A stretch of 5,564 nt of DNA from Cloacimonetes bacterium SCGC AAA252-N17. Its GTDB lineage: Bacteria > Cloacimonadota > Cloacimonadia > JGIOTU-2. The position numbers and the translations under genes were made by a program. The notes beneath the pieces were generated by a model that saw only the letters and a program-made list of their open reading frames with translations, was not told the DNA's origin and made no database searches. The stretch is from the NCBI GenBank assembly GCA_000404785.1, contig ASNI01000075.1, positions 4,617 to 10,180 on the forward strand, written 5' to 3'. Shown here piece after piece: positions 1-5,480 of this stretch (positions are counted from its first letter, which is position 1; each line of letters opens with the position of its first letter).

Positions 1-2944
1 TACCAAAATCAACTGTATCAGGTATAACAGAAATTATAGGTTCAGTAAGTTCAGTCAGCTGTGCAGTTACAATAATAGACATATTATTACAATTATCCTT
101 TATATCAAGTGTATCGGTATAAGTACCTGCAATAAATTCTCGTTCCAGGGTGACTGGTATAAAAGTACTATCTCCAACCTGAATGGTATCAGGTGTTGGA
201 AAATTTACACTAAATGGTGATTCAAGACCCAATAAACTATCAATAATAAGTTCAGCATTTCCAATATTTTTTGCAATTATAGTAAGGGTAGAATCAGTTA
301 TGGATGTTGTATCCACTTTACCAAAATTCAATGAATCTGATGGATTAAGATATAATTCAGGATTATAGTGTGGTCCTGATATATAAGATGCTCCTCCTCC
401 TGCAACAATATCATAATTAATCCCAGCATTATTAGTAATATTTAATGCGTAATAATAACCTGCTGGTATAGTATAACTATTTCCATCAGTATTGTAAGTG
501 AACAGTTTAGTCGAACCATCTCCTACAATTGTTGTATCTGGTCCACAAAAGACAAAATCATCACCACTTGTTGAGTAACCGATCTTAATATCAAAAGTAT
601 TTCCGCTTAGAGGAGGTGTTTTAAAAAGTATCTGACCGGTCCATGTATCGATTGCGGAAAAACTCAAATTTTTATTTATCGGTTGATCGGAAACCCAAAT
701 ATATGAACTAACCCCAGGTATGGTTACATCTTCTAATGGTTTCCCCATAAAATTTTTATACATAATACTATCAGCATAAAGCCACCATGCTTGCATAATA
801 TAATTTTCTGCTGAAAGTATTAGTGGATAATTATCGTTAGGTTCGGAGCCGGGAAGATCGTAAGGTGAATCTCCTATTCCATCTTCATTTGAATCAAACC
901 CGGAATAATTACTATAAAAGTTTCCTAAGAATTTTTTATGATATGAATAACCATTAAATTTATATGAAATTTCTGTTGGTGAATTCCAATCATTAATAGA
1001 GCTATTCGAATTAACAGGGAATGAATTATCCCTAAAAGTATTCAAATAAATATTATTACTATCTGAAGATACAATATTAATACCAAAAGTCGTATTTGAA
1101 TCAGAAAGATTCATTGTTAATGTATTATTATCAGAATTATCTAAAACGATTCCATGTTCGGTGTTATTAGAAATAATATTATTTGTAATTGTATTAAAAT
1201 AGCTTGATTGTTTAATTTGCAAACCATACTTGTTTAGCTCGCAAATATTATTATTAACCACATTATGGATACTATTGTATTCAATTATTAATCCACTGCC
1301 TTCACTATTTTCTTTAAACACGTTATTATTTAAATAATTATTTGAACAAGATCTTAATTTTACTCCAAATAATTGACTACCTTTTATTGAATTATTAATT
1401 ACAAAATTATTATTTGATTCAAAAAATATTATTCCAAGAAAACCATTATTGTTAAAATTATTATTATTTACAACATTAAAATTAGATGATTCAATATAAG
1501 ATCCATTATATATGTTATAATTTATATTATTTTCAAAAATATAATTATAATAAGAATTAATTAAATATAATCCAATACCAATATTAAAATTAAATTCGTT
1601 ATTTTCAAAATTATTATTGTCTGAATTAACAATTAATATACCATAGTCATTTGCTTTGCTATAGTCACAACCGGAAGAATTATTTTTTATATTACAATTT
1701 TCAACATCATAAAGATATATTCCAGCTTTATCATCGTGCGGAGGATTTGCAGCTCCGTATAATGAAAATCCATTAAACATAACAGAATCTGCCGTTATGG
1801 TAATAACATGATCTCTTGTGATTGCTGCTTGAATATAAGTTGAGTCACTTCCGTTAACAGATGTGATATTAATAGTTTTATTTATAACGATATTTTCTGT
1901 ATAAGTTCCAGTTCCCACTTTTATAGAATCTCCATGACCTGCTGCATCAATACCATCTTGTATTGAAGCATTTTGCGTAATATACCAGCTATGAGGTGAT
2001 TGGATTACAGCATCAGTTATAGTTATTGGTTTTGCATCAAGAGTAACATCTCCATCAATATAATAAACACTACTTGCAATCCCTTTGATATATATTGGTT
2101 TGTTTACAATAACACTGTCTGAATAAGTTCTATTCTCAACATTAACAGTTCCTCCATTTAATACATTATCAATTCCTTCTTGAATAGTATCATAGGGGTT
2201 AGTTATTGTGCCGAATTCATAAGTATTCAATGTGCCAACATAAACATTGCTGTTATCGATGGATTGCATCGGACCTGCCGGGGCAAAATTAGGGCTATGA
2301 TTTCCAACATCATCTAACCAGTATATTCGAACAAGATAATTAGTTGTATCTGTTGTTGATAGATCATAAGGTGATGTGATTGAATCTTTTATTGTTGCTA
2401 AAGAATCTCCAGGCCAAGTAGTATTTCCTTCGGTATAATACAAACGAAAATAACCGGGACCTATAGTTCCATTTTTATAAAATTCAATATTTAAATGACC
2501 TCCTGTATCGATAGGATCACTAAAATTTGATATGAATACCGTATCAGTTGGATTCATAGTATCAATTCTGAACGCATCAAGTAAAGTATCCGATATGGTT
2601 AGTGCATATTGAACATATATATCAATACTATCAACTTCAACATTACTATCTTCAACATCATAATTCATGTAAAAACTAATAGAATCACTAGCCCAGGAAG
2701 GTGTTGAATCTATTAAGGTAGAACTTATAACAGGATCAAAGTTTATATTAGTCACTTCGGTAGTATCAACAGCTTCATTGAATGTAACTGTAATGGTAAA
2801 ATTATCTGGGCCAACATCAATATCGGTAATCAAACTATCGGATGTAGTAATATTTGTTATTGTTTGTGCAAATAAAATATCAGCGGGAAAAACGTAAGTT
2901 AATACAAGTGCTATATAAATAATTAAAAGAATTTTATTTTTCAT
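1..2944 (-). CDS. Large secreted NosD-like beta-helix protein with ASH domains (3' end beyond window)
   Basis: An open frame of 981 codons without a stop runs off the left edge, so the C-terminus is missing. It begins with a Sec signal peptide (MKNKILLIIYIALVL..., likely cleavage after LFA at residue 26). Residues about 30-230 look like Ig/fibronectin-like beta domains rich in Asp and Thr. Two similar pectate-lyase-like entry motifs follow, at about 250-286 (TIQEGIDNVLNGGTVNV) and 321-362 (SIQDGIDAAGHGDSIKVGTG). Residues about 400-650 are Asn-rich beta-helix rungs (repeated NNxF/NNxI). Residues 674-708 carry the NosD/CASH-type ending GNFYSNYSGFDSNEDGIGD...DNYPL. From about 867 there is an ASH/choice-of-anchor D domain (LNPSDSLNFGKVD), and a second begins at the edge (IPDTVDFG). 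By analogy it is an extracellular or surface protein binding or cleaving polysaccharide; no catalytic residues could be assigned. A type IX sorting tail might lie outside the window. The Shine-Dalgarno site is weak, as is common in Bacteroidota. The family call is firm; the function is open. Confidence 0.9.
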   Translation of the reverse strand, partial: MKNKILLIIYIALVLTYVFPADILFAQTITNITTSDSLITDIDVGPDNFTITVTFNEAVDTTEVTNINFDPVISSTLIDSTPSWASDSISFYMNYDVEDSNVEVDSIDIYVQYALTISDTLLDAFRIDTMNPTDTVFISNFSDPIDTGGHLNIEFYKNGTIGPGYFRLYYTEGNTTWPGDSLATIKDSITSPYDLSTTDTTNYLVRIYWLDDVGNHSPNFAPAGPMQSIDNSNVYVGTLNTYEFGTITNPYDTIQEGIDNVLNGGTVNVENRTYSDSVIVNKPIYIKGIASSVYYIDGDVTLDAKPITITDAVIQSPHSWYITQNASIQDGIDAAGHGDSIKVGTGTYTENIVINKTINITSVNGSDSTYIQAAITRDHVITITADSVMFNGFSLYGAANPPHDDKAGIYLYDVENCNIKNNSSGCDYSKANDYGILIVNSDNNNFENNEFNFNIGIGLYLINSYYNYIFENNINYNIYNGSYIESSNFNVVNNNNFNNNGFLGIIFFESNNNFVINNSIKGSQLFGVKLRSCSNNYLNNNVFKENSEGSGLIIEYNSIHNVVNNNICELNKYGLQIKQSSYFNTITNNIISNNTEHGIVLDNSDNNTLTMNLSDSNTTFGINIVSSDSNNIYLNTFRDNSFPVNSNSSINDWNSPTEISYKFNGYSYHKKFLGNFYSNYSGFDSNEDGIGDSPYDLPGSEPNDNYPLILSAENYIMQAWWLYADSIMYKNFMGKPLEDVTIPGVSSYIWVSDQPINKNLSFSAIDTWTGQILFKTPPLSGNTFDIKIGYSTSGDDFVFCGPDTTIVGDGSTKLFTYNTDGNSYTIPAGYYYALNITNNAGINYDIVAGGGASYISGPHYNPELYLNPSDSLNFGKVDTTSITDSTLTIIAKNIGNAELIIDSLLGLESPFSVNFPTPDTIQVGDSTFIPVTLEREFIAGTYTDTLDIKDNCNNMSIIVTAQLTELTEPIISVIPDTVDFG

Positions 2945-2949
2945 AATAT

Positions 2950-2982
2950 ATGCTTTTATTAATTTAATGTTAAAAATGTCAA
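2950..2982 (-). promoter_or_regulatory. Candidate promoter for the beta-helix gene
   Basis: In the 103-base gap after the rhodanese gene the minus strand reads TTGACA at 2982-2977, a perfect sigma70-type -35 hexamer, about 32 bases before the ATG. The matching -10 is poor: AT-rich TAATAA or ATAAAA at spacings of 15 or 17. A start here would leave a very short leader. I saw no convincing terminator hairpin between the rhodanese gene and this site, so readthrough from the upstream pair is also possible. Confidence 0.3.
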
Positions 2983-3047
2983 GTTTAAATTTTTAGATTT
3001 AATTTATAATACTAAACTATAATTTACCTAATGTAATAGCTTTACTC

Positions 3048-3482
3048 TCAAAAATTAACGTATGGAAATTCTAATTCTTTCCATTCATCAAACCCACCTA
3101 ACATATTATATAGATATGCAAAACCCATCTTTTCCATAATTTGCATTGCTTCTTCACTACGTCCACCTACTTTACAATAAATCAAATATATCTTTGATTT
3201 ATCTAACTTAGAGATTTCTTTGATAAAATTATTACTTTTAAAATCAATAAATTTAGAGTTTGTAATATAACCTTTATCTATTTCTTCAGGGGTTCTAACG
3301 TCTAAAATAACAAAATCTTCATCACTCAAATGTTGTTGAATTAAACGAAATGATTCTTCTGGGGTTATATCTTCATAAATTGGTGATATTTTTGAACTTT
3401 TTTGAAAATAGCTACAATTATTAATTACAAATATAATAACAATTAAAATGCTTATTAAAGACAAAATTTTATTTTTTCTCAT
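3048..3482 (-). CDS. Secreted or lipid-anchored single-domain rhodanese (sulfurtransferase)
   Basis: The product has 144 residues. Residues 1-22 form a signal peptide (MRKNKILSLISILIVIIFVI) followed by NNC; Cys23 could be lipidated, although N at -1 departs from the usual lipobox. Residues 35-144 are a complete rhodanese domain: the DVRTPEE block at 61-67, the active-site loop CKVGGRS at 103-109 with catalytic Cys103 (TGT codon), and the C-terminal GGFDEW at 129-134. Single-domain rhodaneses carry a persulfide on this Cys and pass sulfane sulfur to thiols or cyanide; in this protein the chemistry would take place outside the cytoplasm. Its ATG overlaps the stop of the upstream DUF1573 gene (ATGA at 3482-3479), which points to translational coupling and a shared task. 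The gene ends in TGA, so UGA works as a stop in this genome. The family is certain; the physiological substrate is unknown. Confidence 0.93.
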   Translation of the reverse strand: MRKNKILSLISILIVIIFVINNCSYFQKSSKISPIYEDITPEESFRLIQQHLSDEDFVILDVRTPEEIDKGYITNSKFIDFKSNNFIKEISKLDKSKIYLIYCKVGGRSEEAMQIMEKMGFAYLYNMLGGFDEWKELEFPYVNF

Positions 3483-4555
3483 TTAACTATTTCTTCCTCA
3501 TTAAATTGATAGTTTATTCTTAAAGTTTCTTGAGTATGATTAGGATCATTTGAAATTATGTCAATTACCTTTTTATAATTTTTTCCTAAATCAACATCAT
3601 CGCAAATGATTATAATAAATCCTGTTTCACCTGGCTTTACAAAAGATGAAAAATCCTTTACTTTACATCCATGATTCACATGAATGTTATGAATAAATAG
3701 ATTACCTGTCCCTCTATTTTCAAAAGAGAATTCACAATTTACTTGTTTTGAATTCTTATTAAGATTGTAAGATTTTATTTTTTCAGGGAAAAAGATTATT
3801 GGTACTTCCAGAGAATCAAGATTTTCAATTGTAGGCAACTTTGGTAAAATTGTGCCGGTTAAAAATAAATTTTTCTCTGATTTTATTTTTTCATTTAGCA
3901 GTATCATTTTTATTTTTTCATAGAAATAACCGTATGTGTCTTTTTTTAGTGAATATAACTTACTAATTATATGACCTTTTTGGTTTGGTGGTATTTTATT
4001 TGGAACAATCTCCAAAGATAAATATGGAGGAACTTTTTCAAAAAAAATATTAATGGATGAGCTATCATTATTCACAATCTCTATTGTATCAACTTTGATT
4101 TCGTTATAGTACACATTACCAAATGAAAGTGTACTATATTGTAAATCAATATCTCCCTTTGTTTTATTAATTTTATTAAATGTTGGGATTATTATACCAC
4201 TTACATCTAATTTAACCATTGTAGGTTTTGTATTGGTATATATATTTACTGATTTGTTAAACTTACCACTCCTATTATTAGGATTAAAGGTAATTTTTAC
4301 AAACCCACTATCCCCAGGATTTATCAAACCAGTAGACCTACTGGTTACAGTGCATCCTCAGGATGATTTAACTTTCTCAATTTCAAGCGGTTCATCTCCC
4401 ACATTAGTAAAGATAAATTTATGATGCAACTTTCCATTTGTTTCTAATACATCTCCAAAATCGAATGATTTTTCTGAGAAGGATATTTCAGGTTTGGAAT
4501 ATAAAAGAGAGATAAAAAATAATCCTAAAAAACACAAAAATATTACATTCTTCAT
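3479..4555 (-). CDS. Secreted DUF1573 protein, probable selenoprotein (UGA at codon 66 read as Sec)
   Basis: One frame of 358 codons contains a single internal TGA at 4360-4358. Residues 1-20 are a signal peptide (MKNVIFLCFLGLFFISLLYS). Domain 1 (about 21-120) is a textbook DUF1573: FDFGDV, HKFIFTNVGDEPLEIEKV, then S-S-[UGA]-G-C-T, and NPGDSGFVKITFNPNNRSGK. The UGA replaces exactly the first Cys of the family's S-C-G-C-T motif, and the same frame continues with perfect family similarity on both sides. Domain 2 (about 140-236, STLSFGNVYYNE) lacks the motif. Domain 3 (about 272-350) has N-H-G-C-K, so the first Cys position is His295 and Cys297 remains. A SECIS-like hairpin lies just downstream of the UGA. 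The likely product is therefore a periplasmic protein with a U66-G-C68 motif that could form a selenylsulfide; DUF1573 itself has no established function. The start is supported by AGGA at 4567-4564, 8 bases before the ATG. The alternatives are a fresh nonsense mutation or a sequencing error, which would not explain the hairpin. Confidence 0.85.
4327..4360 (-). promoter_or_regulatory. Sec codon (UGA) with bacterial SECIS-like stem-loop
   Basis: The UGA is at 4360-4358. After 11 bases comes AACCAGUAG (4346-4338), the central GU (4337-4336), and CUACUGGUU (4335-4327), a perfect 9-bp inverted repeat inside the coding sequence. Drawn as RNA the top is a GGUC or AGGUCU loop. From memory, the E. 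coli fdhF SECIS has GCAGGUCUGC at its tip, with 18 bases between the UGA and the GGU; here there are 19 bases. G and U in the apical loop are what SelB recognises in bacterial SECIS elements. A 9-bp GC-containing perfect repeat is unusual inside this AT-rich gene. The hairpin encodes T-S-R-S-T-G, a stretch of the domain that tolerates variation. Confidence 0.82.
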
Positions 4556-4563
4556 ATAACTTA

Positions 4564-4605
4564 TCCTTTTTTTTTCAAAGTCTTATAAAGCAAATATCTG
4601 TCAAA
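4564..4605 (-). promoter_or_regulatory. Candidate promoter and Shine-Dalgarno site of the DUF1573-rhodanese pair
   Basis: Upstream of the DUF1573 start the minus strand has TTTGACA at 4605-4599, which fits both a sigma70 -35 and the Bacteroidota -33 TTTG. Downstream are TATAAG at 4587-4582 (only 11 bases away, too close for a classical -10) and ACTTTG at 4581-4576 (17 bases away; its TTTG matches the end of the Bacteroidota -7 box TAnnTTTG). AGGA at 4567-4564, after a run of A, is the ribosome-binding site, 8 bases before the ATG. The ribosome site is fairly clear; the promoter is tentative. Confidence 0.35.
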
Positions 4606-4628
4606 TTTTTCAAAAATAAACTTATAAA

Positions 4629-4651
4629 ATTAAAAGGAATTTTCTTTTAAT
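4629..4651. other. Small AT-rich hairpin between the IS remnant and the DUF1573 promoter
   Basis: ATTAAAAG (4629-4636) and CTTTTAAT (4644-4651) form an 8-bp stem with a 7-base loop, and a competing GGAATT/AATTCC pair overlaps it. It could stop transcription coming from the IS remnant before the DUF1573 promoter. With almost no G-C pairs and no clear T run, it may equally be chance in AT-rich DNA. Confidence 0.25.
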
Positions 4652-4656
4652 AATTC

Positions 4657-4714
4657 CTACATTCAAGTAATAAGTTAAACATTTCGTAGATTCAAGTAAT
4701 AAGTGCAACACTCG
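4657..4714 (-). repeat. Two tandem 29-bp repeats, probable IS30-type terminal ends
   Basis: Units 4657-4685 and 4686-4714 match at 22 of 29 positions and share an identical 15-base core (ATTCAAGTAATAAGT on the plus strand, at 4661-4675 and 4690-4704). The second unit lies just beyond the stop of the transposase remnant, where an IS30-family right end is expected, and its minus-strand reading GTGTTGCACTTATTACTTGA has the look of such an end. The first unit is a diverged copy, as if two related elements had met or an end had been duplicated. No matching left end was found in the window. Confidence 0.55.
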
Positions 4715-4723
4715 TTATTCATT

Positions 4724-4852
4724 TTAATACTCATAAAATACTTCATATGGTGTTTTGTATTTTAATAATTTTCTTGGTCTATCATTCAATTTTTTTTTAA
4801 CGAATTTTATTTCATCATCTTTGATTTCAACAAAAGACATCTTTTTAGTCAC
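4724..4852 (-). pseudogene. IS30-family transposase remnant (C-terminal 40 or so residues)
   Basis: The minus strand encodes about 42 residues ending in KLNDRPRKLLKYKTPYEVFYEY and a TAA at 4726-4724. The series LNxRPRKxLxYKTPxEVF is the well-known C-terminal signature of IS30-family DDE transposases, which move DNA by a copy-out mechanism. The preceding residues (TKKMSFVEIKDDEIKFVKKK) also fit the family. An in-frame TAA lies at 4855-4853, and the expected NGLIRQYF segment and the DDE catalytic domain are absent upstream, so the element is truncated at its 5' side and cannot be active. It may have left the gene-poor, repeat-rich DNA to its right. Confidence 0.8.
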
Positions 4853-4902
4853 TTAATTCTAAAATCCTTGCATTTTTAGGCAAAAGAATTTTTAGCAACT
4901 AA

Positions 4903-4935
4903 CTCCAGTTGAATAGAAAAAAAGATTCAACGGAG
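4903..4935. repeat. 11-bp inverted repeat with one bulge
   Basis: CTCCAGTTGAAT (4903-4914) pairs with ATTCAACGGAG (4925-4935) except for one unpaired A, around a 10-base A-rich loop. The stem is strong for this DNA. It has no T tract on either side that would make it a simple terminator. It could be an end of a small mobile element. Confidence 0.5.
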
Positions 4936-4947
4936 CAGGCAAACACT

Positions 4948-5000
4948 AACGAAAACGAACTTTTTTTATTTTTTGTTAGATTTTGTTCGTTTTGTTCGTT
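4948..5000. repeat. Inverted repeat of AACGAAAACGAAC with a duplicated right arm
   Basis: AACGAAAACGAAC (4948-4960) is mirrored by GTTCGTTTTGTTCGTT (4985-5000), whose core is a tandem TTTTGTTCG pair (4981-4998). A T-rich run lies between the arms. Replication slippage in the right arm would explain the extra bases. No function is evident. Confidence 0.45.
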
Positions 5001-5022
5001 GCTAATTCTTTGGTTTCGGTTT

Positions 5023-5093
5023 ACCCCGTTGGATACTACTTATATCCGAGGATACAGAACAGAAAAAGGGTTTTCCTACGGGGTTTATCCGAG
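5023..5093. repeat. Hairpin ACCCCGT/ACGGGGT with an inner hairpin and TATCCGAG duplicates
   Basis: ACCCCGT (5023-5029) pairs with ACGGGGT (5078-5084). Inside it GGATA (5031-5035) pairs with TATCC (5043-5047). The octamer TATCCGAG occurs twice (5043-5050 and 5086-5093). The nested arrangement suggests a folded RNA or an imperfect palindromic repeat unit of the kind scattered through many Bacteroidota-like genomes; other copies in the genome would show which. Confidence 0.4.
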
Positions 5094-5109
5094 TTAGGAA
5101 AATATTGTC

Positions 5110-5180
5110 TCCGCTGGCGGATCATTAGAAATTAGTCCCAACAGGTTGGGAGCAATTAGTAATTTCACGACAACATGTTG
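5110..5180. repeat. Cluster of three compact REP-like palindromes
   Basis: Three short palindromes follow one another: TCCGC-TG-GCGGA (5110-5121), TCCCAAC-AG-GTTGGGA (5136-5151) and the exact palindrome CAACATGTTG (5171-5180). The middle one is bracketed by direct copies of AATTAGT (5130-5136 and 5154-5160), which could be a target duplication or coincidence. Compact stems with 2-base centres are typical of REP-type elements. Confidence 0.45.
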
Positions 5181-5242
5181 GTAAGTTTAATTCCGTAAGC
5201 GCCCAATGTTTTATGTACATTCCCTACCTGAGGAGCTCTCTT

Positions 5243-5259
5243 TGTAAAATAATTTTACA
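5243..5259. repeat. 17-bp palindrome TGTAAAAT-A-ATTTTACA
   Basis: The 8-base arms at 5243-5250 and 5252-5259 are perfect around a single A. The shape is that of a dimeric repressor operator, but no promoter or gene start lies close by, so an operator role is not supported. It may be part of the surrounding repeat DNA. Confidence 0.35.
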
Positions 5260-5349
5260 CCTAAAACTTCCCGCAATCCCTTTATTTATGGGCTCTATAG
5301 AAAATGTGTGCCTAAATTTTGAGGGTATGCCTGGTTTAATGAAATCATG

Positions 5350-5409
5350 TATGCCCCCCGCAAATCTTGCAGATATTTGCTGCATTAGAGAGTGCTAATT
5401 TGGGGGATA
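5350..5409 (+). other. Possible branched RNA or DNA structure (three stems)
   Basis: TAT-g-CCCCC (5350-5358) pairs with GGGGGATA (5402-5409), leaving one G bulged. Within this closing stem two hairpins fit side by side: GCAAATCT/AGAT..TTGC (5360-5380, with a 2-base bulge and a TGC loop) and ATTAG/CTAAT (5384-5399). A closing stem with two arms is a three-way junction. It has no tRNA signature, and I do not recognise a riboswitch or RNA family. The strand is uncertain because the pairing works on both. Confidence 0.3.
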
Positions 5410-5480
5410 TGTAAATAATATTACAAAAACTTGACATCATAAAATTTATTTTATCTAAATGAATTGTTTAAATATATCAT

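Larger units (their letters stand above)
4853..5480. other. Gene-free, palindrome-rich intergenic stretch
   Basis: I find no credible gene in these roughly 630 bases on either strand. The small open frames here (for example plus 4909-5097 and 5213-5398) lack ribosome sites, match no family I recognise and are rich in residues typical of non-coding DNA. No tRNA T-loop, rRNA segment or CRISPR pattern was seen. Base composition looks more GC-rich than in the genes around it, with patches such as CCGCTGGCGG and GCGCCC. The stretch holds many short inverted repeats, listed separately. It resembles accumulated REP-like or dead mobile-element DNA rather than a regulatory region for one gene. Confidence 0.6.

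Noticed and set aside
183..368. Plus-strand open frame of 61 codons
   Set aside because: It lies opposite the long beta-helix coding sequence and has no ribosome site or recognisable domain; it is an antisense shadow.
1000..1740. CRISPR or tandem DNA repeat in the AAT-rich stretch
   Set aside because: The repetition comes from Asn-rich beta-helix rungs in an unbroken reading frame; there are no uniform repeats or spacers.
4358..4360. UGA reassigned to Trp or Gly in this organism
   Set aside because: UGA ends the rhodanese and DUF1573 genes, and the beta-helix gene has no in-frame UGA in 981 codons while using TGG for Trp. A Trp or Gly at this motif position would also break the Cys pattern.
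4358..4360. Plain nonsense mutation (pseudogene) or sequencing error
   Set aside because: It cannot be fully excluded, but it would have to hit exactly the motif Cys codon and by chance be followed by a perfect 9-bp GU-tipped hairpin at SECIS distance, with no other damage in the gene.
4233..4424. Plus-strand open frame of 63 codons
   Set aside because: It is antisense to the DUF1573 gene and arises because the SECIS region lacks stops on the other strand.
3479..4555. Two independent genes, a 65-residue protein (4555-4358) and a 282-residue protein starting at TTG 4327
   Set aside because: They lie in the same frame and together make one continuous DUF1573 domain; the proposed TTG start would cut the domain directly after its motif and has no signal peptide, whereas the first part has one.
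4909..5398. Plus-strand small open frames at 4909-5097 and 5213-5398
   Set aside because: They run through the inverted repeats, have no Shine-Dalgarno site, and their composition (many Cys, Arg and Phe) is unlike the real genes here.
5431..5460. TTGACA on the plus strand as a promoter
   Set aside because: A start here would run against the end of the right-edge gene with no plus-strand gene downstream in the window, and the -10 region is poor.
4556..5480. tRNA-Sec (selC) or another tRNA in the intergenic stretch
   Set aside because: This was the natural place to look given the selenoprotein, but I found no GGTTCRANNCC T-arm or acceptor pairing on either strand.
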